This document shows, piece after piece, positions 57,066-64,000 of a DNA stretch of 64,000 bases. The position numbers were made by a program, and so were the translations under genes. Location of the stretch: assembly GCA_040954595.2 (NCBI GenBank), contig CM082578.2, forward strand, positions 9,176,001-9,240,000. The letters are read 5' to 3'. Below the pieces are notes generated by a model, which saw only the letters and a list, made by a program, of their open reading frames with translations, was not told the origin of the DNA and made no database searches. Within the stretch, counting starts at the first letter, position 1. Every line of letters begins with the position of its first letter. The DNA is from Balanoglossus misakiensis. Its lineage: Eukaryota > Hemichordata.

Positions 57066-57207
57066 AGATCTAGTGTAAATTTGTGTACGTGCTACCCATT
57101 GTGCGCCTTTCCAACGAAAGTTATCAGTCCCTGGGAGAAAAAGATCTATGTGTGTACGTGCTACATATTGTGCGCCTGTCTGAGTACAGTTATCAGTAAC
57201 TGAGAAG
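57066..57207 (+). repeat. Imperfect tandem duplication, about 70-76 bp unit
   Basis: Two copies of agatct...tgtgtacgtgctac..attgtgcgcct...gttatcagt...ctg.gag, starting at 57066 and 57142. Confidence 0.8.
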
Positions 57208-57599
57208 GTTTCCAAAATATCATCTGCTCGACAATGGAGATGGAGACTTGATGCGAAAGCATGAAGGTTTCGCCTGAAACCATCAGATGCCCGCCCAACT
57301 CCGCTGGCTGCGAATATAAACGATGCTAAATTGACGACAGCGTTTAGACCTTAAATGCCAGCACTAATGCTATACCAAATAACTGCGAAGCAATCCCCCT
57401 TGCAAATTGGAAAAATCGCCGAAAATTGACATGGAACCGTTGAGACTCAATTGATCAGCAGATGCGGGCATTGGATATGTTTCGCTTTGTCCCGTAGGGA
57501 TTACTACAATTGGTGTAAATGGTGCCGTGTTAATTTTAACGCTCCGTGTTTGCCAACAGCTTGTCAGCTAAAATGCGCCTTTCTGCCGACGAAACCGTG

Positions 57600-57945
57600 T
57601 TTACCGTGTATCGACCCGAAGGTAAGGCGAATGACTCCGCTGTCTAAAAATACAAGAAAACGTCGAGAGTAATATTAAGGAGCCGTCGCCAAATTACTGG
57701 CAAATGCATACGGGCTAAGCGCAATTTAGCTTTCATCCCCCGCGGAACTGCAGCAATTGGCAAAATTTCCCCTCTTTGCCGGTTGGGTGCATTTCGAGCG
57801 GAGTCCACGCACGTGCCTCGTATAACATGTACATCCATGTAGTCGATTCGCGATCGCTGAAATTTAAACTGAGTATAATTCTTGTTCCGTGTCATTCAAA
57901 ATGTCACGGTTAATTTATTTGCGTGGTAGATGAAGCGAGCGGGCA
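57600..57945 (+). repeat. Diverged long duplication, copy B
   Basis: Partner of 54400-54760: cccgaaggta, gcagcaattggcaaaattt, tttgccggtt, gtcattcaaaatgtca, gaagcgagcgggcaag, in that order. A third, weaker similarity (cccgtagggattactacaat) starts near 57491. Confidence 0.6.
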
Positions 57946-60900
57946 AGATTCTTCCTTAGATGCATTGTCGTGTTTGTACCTCGACTCTCCTGGTTTCAGT
58001 GGTTTGGCATGTCAAACGCTGCCCATGTGAACATCAATGCGTTGGAAAGTGATTATTTGTTCAGACGGAGCAGCGATAGAAATAGCAGTATGAAGCCAAT
58101 AGAAAAGTTCACTAGCGATCGATCACGCATGTCAACAGTATAAACGCCGGGTCTGCACGTATCTTCATTCATCTGTGATATTTCCTCCGACCTTCAGATC
58201 GGCTTGTTTGGCCGGTGCTAGAACTTCCTTTTACCGAACTTGTACCCTTGTTAATTAAACGACTTCAACAGCGCATGACAAAAGAACACAGAAAGCAAAT
58301 CTAAGACACAGTCAGTGTTTTAAATGATGTTATACCAAGACTTATCGAATTCAATGAATTTCAGCCGGAAATCACATACCGTTATTTTGCAAAACGGGGT
58401 AAAAATTGATTTTTTTCGAAGGTCTGTAAAAATACGTGTTACGTGACCACCGTGTACTGTACGCGATATTTATGTAAACATCCTTGTCCTTCGTCGCTTA
58501 TTTACAGTAGAAGCGAAAGTGTATATTTATTATACCTATACGTGTTTAATAAGAAAACATGTAAACGTGTTCACATCAAACATTTAAGAAACATATCTGA
58601 GTTTGTTTGAGGTAGCTTCTCAGGTTCGCATGGATGCTTTATTCAAAAGTCAGGGAAAAATACTCTATTTCGTATAAATTTGTCCCTTTTCATAGTCTTT
58701 AGACGTGACTTCTCGTCAATAATGCAAGAGACGCCGAAAGCATGTCTTTGAAGAGAAGGTATGTTAACTGGGAAGAAAATGTAAACCTCTTGGAACTACT
58801 AGTATTTAGCATTTTCTCATGCAGTTTGTCATTTTGACACGCTTCGCTGTCTTTTACTAGTGTAACTCAAGACTGAATGATCAGAAGTATTCACATACAA
58901 TTCCTCCAAACAGATAATTTTCAAAACCGTGCCTCTGAATTATTCTATCTTCTTGAGAATAAAACACCCATCAGTTATATCAAATGGATATATGCGAATT
59001 TTCGTAAAAAGTGACGTCAAAACATTAAACGTGTCCGTAATGCACATTATGCTTTTTGGTATAGCTAATATTTTTGTACTGTTTGAACTGGTTACATTAG
59101 ATATATTCATATTTGGGTGGGATGCCATTTCGGCCACGTGACTCAACGAACCACATTTGCCACCCACCAGAAAATTATCCCAATCTGACCCCGCTTTACA
59201 GTCTGTTTTTCACCGTTGGGACAACAACTTTGCTGTAAAAGTGAAGCCACCGCCACGACCGGTATATATCGACGACAATTCTTTGCTTGAATGTCTGGAT
59301 GCTTTACAAGATAAGTATCTTGTTTGCCTGCAGAAAAAAATGTCCAATAAACATGTATTTGATGGATGAATTGAAAATGAACTCAGACGAGAGTACAACA
59401 ACATGCTCTCTTTCAACCTGATCGAAGGAAGGATCATTCATTAATTATACATGTACATGCGAATGAATATGGCACCAAGGCTATGTATTACCCCAGCTAC
59501 ATGTATGTTTTGTTAACTCCTTAATGAACAATTTTAAACTTAAGGAGAAAAAAAGATCAAGATTCCGTGCTTGTAGTAAGCATTGCCAAAGCGAAAGACG
59601 TCTGGCAGAGGCACTCCTCTATATTCCTGCCTCCAATATTCAGAGCATTTACAGACTCTATAAACGTTTGTATCAATCATCTTCTCCAGTCAGCTTTCTC
59701 CAGTCGACCAATTAGAGGAGGCTGATTGTCTAAACTGAAATCACTGTCACCAATGTAATATGTGAACTCCCCGGGACATTTTCTGCAGTTAAACACTTAT
59801 CTAAGACCGACCACAACTGAGGATAATATCTGCTTCAGGAGACGCTTGCTTTCCTCGAATCTAGTCATCGAGCTATATGCATTGCCATATACCCGTTTCC
59901 ACGGGAACGTGTATATGCAACGACCGCGTGTGAATAGACGTTAACAATGTAATACCTCTGTGGTATTCAGTGTACCACACTGAAATCGATTGAACATTAG
60001 TCTGGGTACGGTGTTAAGAACACGAATCTTCCCGATGCCCGGAGGTGTTGGGAGACTGTCTGAGTTGTGAATTATGTTCTATTGTCTTCTAACCAACTTT
60101 TGCAACAACAACTACAACAGCGCGCACTGTATATAGCTCATGGAGGTACTGTACAGTGCCATCAGTTTACATTTACAGTGCCAACCAGACCCACAGCGCG
60201 CAGAAATGTAAGCTTTACGACGAGTTCTGGTCGCTGTGCCACTTTTGTTTGGCTATTTTCTGTGGACATATCCAGTATGTTATGTTAGTTAGACAAAACA
60301 CCTCCGCAAGAATGATCCTAGAGGGTGCACCGTGCGAAATTCTCAGAAGAGTTCGGCATCATCAGTCACGCGTTCCTTGAATTTTGTGCTCTTTCACTTC
60401 TCACAATCCAGTAAACACGTCGATGTGATGAAACATTTGCCAAAAGCGTATTCACCAGAATATGGAAATGTTTTATCTTCAGTTGAAAAGTACGAATCAT
60501 GAATATTCAAAAACAGAAATGTGTACCATGTAAGACGACAACGTCACATCTCTTAGTACCTCCATGGTTACATTATCAACTGAAAATAAAACATTTCTAC
60601 ATTGAATTCACGGTGGAACTGTACTGCACGTTAGCCGCATGATATGTTCGAAGATACATGTCTCAATGAAGACAACAGGGAAATCCCCAAAACAAAAACA
60701 TGTTATAAAGTAGAGTATTTCGACCTCTGATGGGGCATCTTTACTCAAAATATGACGCTGGGTGCGTTTCTAAGTGCGTTTCTGAGTATACAACAATTCT
60801 GGGTTGTTCCCCATGTGCATGTGCCAACTCGTTCGCATCCCATACTCCCATTCGAATAATACAAAACAAATGACAAATATCCATCCAAAATAAGACTCGA

Positions 60901-62750
60901 ATCTGCTAACTGTAAACGTGTCCAAACCGATGGATTTTAGGTGTCATTTTGCAATTGATGCAGCACGAATCCTTACATGAGTTATCCCAAGACAATTGCA
61001 TTGTACTTTGTTGATAGCCGTGGCTCTGTCAGTGATGTATTAACCATTATGCATAAGCGTTACCTCATATCGCAAAGATATGCGAATACATGACCGATGT
61101 GCCTAATTCACAACGGGCAAACAAGTTAAACACATTCACGACGCCTCGCATCTGACTGAATGATGTCATATTTTCAAAACAGAAAGTACTGCAGAGTGGT
61201 GTACGTGTGCAGCACGACGTCTCAGCCGGGCTGATAGTTTCATCCGTCTCCTCGAGGGACGCCGCAGCATGGAATTATGTGTTTGAAGTGACTTGTTCAA
61301 GGTGCATTATGGATGTGAAGAGGCTATAGACGGATCGAAATCAGGTGTCAACCGACGTCTGAAGGAGGCAGATTTTCATTTTTACACGTCCACACTTTCC
61401 CCCGCAGGGTGTTTGGTGCACCGAGCAGGAATTATGCATTTGTTCTCAGAAAAAGGAGAATGACACCGTGACGTCTTGAGCGGACAGCGTTCTAGTATGC
61501 TAATCTTCAATATAAAAGATGTTTCATAGTTTACCGTTTGTTCCATATGTCAGTGGTATTTTCATAAAACGGTTTTTAGATGTGTAGTATACTTCTGGAT
61601 TAACTAGAACAGATCTTGGAAATTTACGAATAAGGAGACATTGGCCACAAAATAATTTAAGATTCTTAGAAGAGGATTCTTTTTCACAGATATACGAGAA
61701 ATGCATGTGCAGTTGTATCCGCCTCGAAAATCATCAAACTGCATCTCTTATATTGCTCAAGGCAAGGTTAGAGCATTCTCTCTTAAAATTTATAAAATTT
61801 GGTGCCACCGTCTGTGCAAATTTTTGAAATTGAATGAGAGAGCGAAATTTTCTCTAATTTGAAATTCAAAATGGCCGCCAGGCAACTGCCTTCCCTTTGT
61901 AAAAAAAGTATTCAAATTGAGTTATAGTAATGCACAGCAGAAGATGCAATAGTCGAGTGAGTTTTAATGTAAGTACGATTGATAAAACTCGTGGAGTCAA
62001 AATAAAGTCAGGCAATGCGAATGAACGTGTTGTGAATTTCGAGGTATTATGGCTGTCAAACTAGTTTTATAAGCCACACAGATCTATATTTTCCCCGTAT
62101 TCTAATGAATTCTGCTTTACAAACACTAGGCCTACACCCTAAGAAGTCGACGGCTTTGAGTAGAATTTAGGTACGTTTGATTTGATAATGTTATTCTACG
62201 TGAAAAGTGATGTTGCTTTAAACTTACGGAGAATACTATCTTCCGCTGCAATTTCCCTCGACGTTTTCCTCACCAATAAGTCCAGTGGGGACTATGCCAT
62301 CCACAATGACTTGGTATTTTTTTCAAAATTCGTGGGGATGTTTAGCCTAGTTGCTTGTCTGAATTATTTGTGGAACTGTGGGATTTGTTGGTTAATGTGC
62401 CGAAATGATACGTTGCTTTTACCAGAGGCTGTCCGGTGAAAACATGAATAAAATAGAAGGAAGTGGTGTATTTTATTACTTGCTTGGAATCGCCAATAGC
62501 CGCAACAAATTACATGCAAGGCTTGGCGGTAGGAAAAGTTCTACTGGGGGATATGGGGGGGGGGGTAAAGTCTCCCTCTGATACACCATGCAATATTTGG
62601 TTTGGGGGTTAATCCTCCGCGAATGATAATCGCATGGAAAAGCTAGTCAGCTGACTATACATCTGGCTATATCTATATCAAATCCTATTTTCTTGTTTTA
62701 ACTTTTCCCACGCAGTATCATTCACAGCAGACAAATCGCTCACATTTTCA
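57946..62750. other. Intergenic DNA
   Basis: Apart from the possible broken ORF at 59157-59444 I see no gene. ORFs of 60-85 codons here lack domain features. A G10 run lies at 62558-62567. Confidence 0.6.
59157..59444 (+). pseudogene. Possible broken small ORF or exon relic
   Basis: Frame from 59157 encodes KLSQSDPALQSVFHRWDNNF ... PPPRPVYIDDNSLLECLDAL ... then an in-frame TGA at 59367-59369, then ENELRREYNNMLSFNLIEGR to TAA at 59442. The composition looks protein-like on both sides of the stop, but I recognise no family and see no clear start codon or splice sites. It could be chance. Confidence 0.25.
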
Positions 62751-62779
62751 CCCATTACCGTGACGGATAATTGAGATGT

Positions 62780-62797
62780 TGACGTCACAGTATAAAA
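62780..62797 (+). promoter_or_regulatory. CRE plus TATA box core-promoter-like pair
   Basis: TGACGTCA (62780-62787) followed three bases later by TATAAAA (62791-62797) on the + strand. A start site would be expected near 62820-62828. No coding ORF follows directly, so any product would be a non-coding leader, perhaps an alternative first exon of the gene starting at 63555. Confidence 0.4.
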
Positions 62798-62869
62798 CTA
62801 TTGATGTGTGCACTGCGTCTGTGTCGTGAATGATTTGACACCGTCGGCTGGTGTCTGATATCGAGGGAG

Positions 62870-62888
62870 TGGCCACAAGAGGGCGATG
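62870..62888 (+). promoter_or_regulatory. CTCF-like motif (+ strand)
   Basis: TGGCCACAAGAGGGCGATG agrees with the bilaterian CTCF core (CCASYAGRKGGCRS) at all but one of the central positions and also with the flanking TGG. Confidence 0.5.
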
Positions 62889-62973
62889 CAGTCAGTGCGT
62901 AACTGAGTATCGAGTCCTCAGAGCTGGCCTACAACTTAAAAAAAATCTGAAGAAGGCCAAAGCAGTTGAAAAT

Positions 62974-62999
62974 TGAATTCAAGTCCGGACTTGAATTCA
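62974..62999. repeat. Perfect 26-bp spacer-free palindrome
   Basis: Half-site TGAATTCAAGTCC is followed immediately by its exact reverse complement. About 580 bp upstream of the unidentified gene's ATG. Confidence 0.9.
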
Positions 63000-63329
63000 T
63001 CTGCCAACAATAACAATGACAGTTACTCGTGTGCAGGTGTCTCAACTTAGTTGTTGAGAAGTTATAGATTGAGAGTAGAACAAACTGGAGATGATACATG
63101 GGAGATAAATGCAGAAAAAATAGCCACACGTTAGAATTACTATGTTTTCTAAGAAACTCCATCAAAAATTTAAATCAAAGTTTGGTATTTCGTATATTTT
63201 GTATCACGTGTTTGTGTTTCATTACAACATGTGTCATTTATTTATTTATACTTTATGTGGTATCGTGTTATCTGATAGGGATAATAGAGTTTCGTTATCG
63301 TCAATATTTTATTTTTCTTGACGTAATTT

Positions 63330-63381
63330 ACTTGCAGTTTTTCGATATCTCATCTACTTGCAGTTTTTTGATATCTCATCC
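63330..63381 (+). repeat. 26-bp tandem duplication
   Basis: Two near-identical units starting acttgcagtttttcgatatc and acttgcagttttttgatatc, just upstream of the promoter of the last gene. Confidence 0.85.
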
Positions 63382-63474
63382 AATTTTCCTTCGTATAAAA
63401 AAGACAGTTTTGTGAAATTTTAACAACTAAAGGGCGCTCTTGAAAATTTAGTGAGAGAGCTGGGGGTTCTTTAT

Positions 63475-63509
63475 TGCGCATGCGCATTTTGGAACTTGCA
63501 TATGGCGGC
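63475..63509 (+). promoter_or_regulatory. NRF1/YY1-type housekeeping promoter
   Basis: Perfect NRF1 site TGCGCATGCGCA at 63475-63486 and a YY1-type ATGGCGGC at 63502-63509, 46 bp before the proposed ATG. In animal promoters this YY1 arrangement commonly sits at or just after the transcription start. Confidence 0.65.
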
Positions 63510-63554
63510 GTCCATGAAATATTTTAGTGACAATTTATTTACCCTGTTCGAGTC

Positions 63555-63655
63555 ATGGCTGCTGACGGACGATCCACGGTGTTGTTACCAACAGAGGCTG
63601 AAGCCTATGCACAGACTTTGACTTCGTTTAAAATCAAGGATATAGGAAGTCCGAG
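63555..63655 (+). CDS. First coding exon of an unidentified gene (partial, runs off window)
   Basis: ATG at 63555 opens MAADGRSTVLLPTEAEAYAQ, continuing TLTSFKIKDIGSP to donor gtaaag at 63656, leaving phase 2 (33 codons plus two bases). MAADG-type start, adjacent NRF1/YY1 promoter and an intron right after the first exon are typical of a broadly expressed gene. I do not recognise the protein. An earlier ATG at 63502, inside the YY1 motif, opens a 39-codon ORF that overlaps this exon in another frame and ends at 63621. It may be an upstream ORF, or lie outside the mRNA if transcription starts within the motif. The next exon is beyond the window or in 63.7-64.0 kb, where I see no clear acceptor plus ORF. 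Confidence 0.55.
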
Positions 63656-63903
63656 GTAAAGAAATTCGCCTTCGCCGAACAATCATACACTGATTCATTC
63701 ATCACTGTATAACGTAACCATGGTAATCGTAAACGCTCGTTTCCCTAACACAGAGTGCGACACAGTCCAAAATGCTGAAAATGCCAAATGTTTCCATGGC
63801 TGTTTTGTTGCCAAAGTGGATCATGACAAACGATATCCTCATTCAGAACTTCAGTTATACAATGATTTACATGTAGCTGCAGCTCAGTGAGTAGCTAGTC
63901 TAG

Positions 63904-63958
63904 AGTTCAGTTGCTCGAGGGCCCTTGTGTGTTAGGCAAAACCTCGAGCTACTGAACT
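63904..63958. repeat. Short inverted repeat (hairpin)
   Basis: Arms agttcagttgctcgag (63904-63919) and ctcgagctactgaact (63943-63958) pair at 15 of 16 positions around a 23-nt loop. Lies in the first intron of the last gene. Confidence 0.7.
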
Positions 63959-64000
63959 GCAGCTAACATATGGTGTGACAAGGAATTAAAACTGGAATGG

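Noticed and set aside
60067-60380. Two overlapping ORFs of 73-74 codons
   Set aside because: Different frames, no conserved motif, no splice signals.

Overview
This is animal nuclear DNA. Genes carry many spliceosomal GT-AG introns, most of the sequence is non-coding, and the recognisable proteins are metazoan (a plexin and a class A GPCR). Compact introns (mostly 0.2-1.2 kb), a single plexin-A-like gene with invertebrate-type divergence, an intronless melatonin-receptor/Tre1-type GPCR and frequent TACATGTA palindromes suggest an invertebrate, perhaps a deuterostome such as amphioxus or a hemichordate. The taxon is an inference I cannot settle from the sequence.

Layout. (1) 135-38884, + strand: a complete plexin-A-type semaphorin receptor gene. 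I could join 31 coding exons through consistent GT-AG junctions and reading phases into one open frame of 1,911 codons including the stop (1,910 residues). Order: signal peptide, Sema domain, PSI1, IPT1, PSI2, IPT2, PSI3, IPT3-IPT6, one transmembrane helix, juxtamembrane coiled coil, and a split R-Ras/Rap GAP domain with an inserted Rho-GTPase-binding domain. Intron 2, inside the Sema domain, is 19.2 kb and holds transposon relics and candidate regulatory patches. (2) 38885 to about 43.6 kb: AT-rich, strongly CpG-poor trailer, probably long 3' UTR, with poly(A) signals near 39.05 and 43.55 kb. (3) 43.7-49.9 kb: CpG-richer intergenic DNA with no gene I can support. (4) 50016-51092, - strand: an intronless 358-residue rhodopsin-class GPCR with a CRE palindrome 168 bp upstream of its ATG. 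(5) 51.1-63.4 kb: intergenic DNA with diverged duplications, a possible broken ORF, a promoter-like CRE+TATA pair, a strong CTCF-like motif and a perfect 26-bp palindrome. (6) 63.47-64.0 kb, + strand: an NRF1/YY1-type promoter and the first coding exon of an unidentified gene that runs off the window.

The plexin and the GPCR are both surface signalling receptors, but nothing in the sequence links them functionally. I found no RNA gene, CRISPR array or clearly novel multigene system. The most interesting items are the CpG-density step marking the likely plexin transcript end, a duplicated splice acceptor, a fully open penultimate intron, the pair of CTCF-like sites, and the motif departures in the GPCR.
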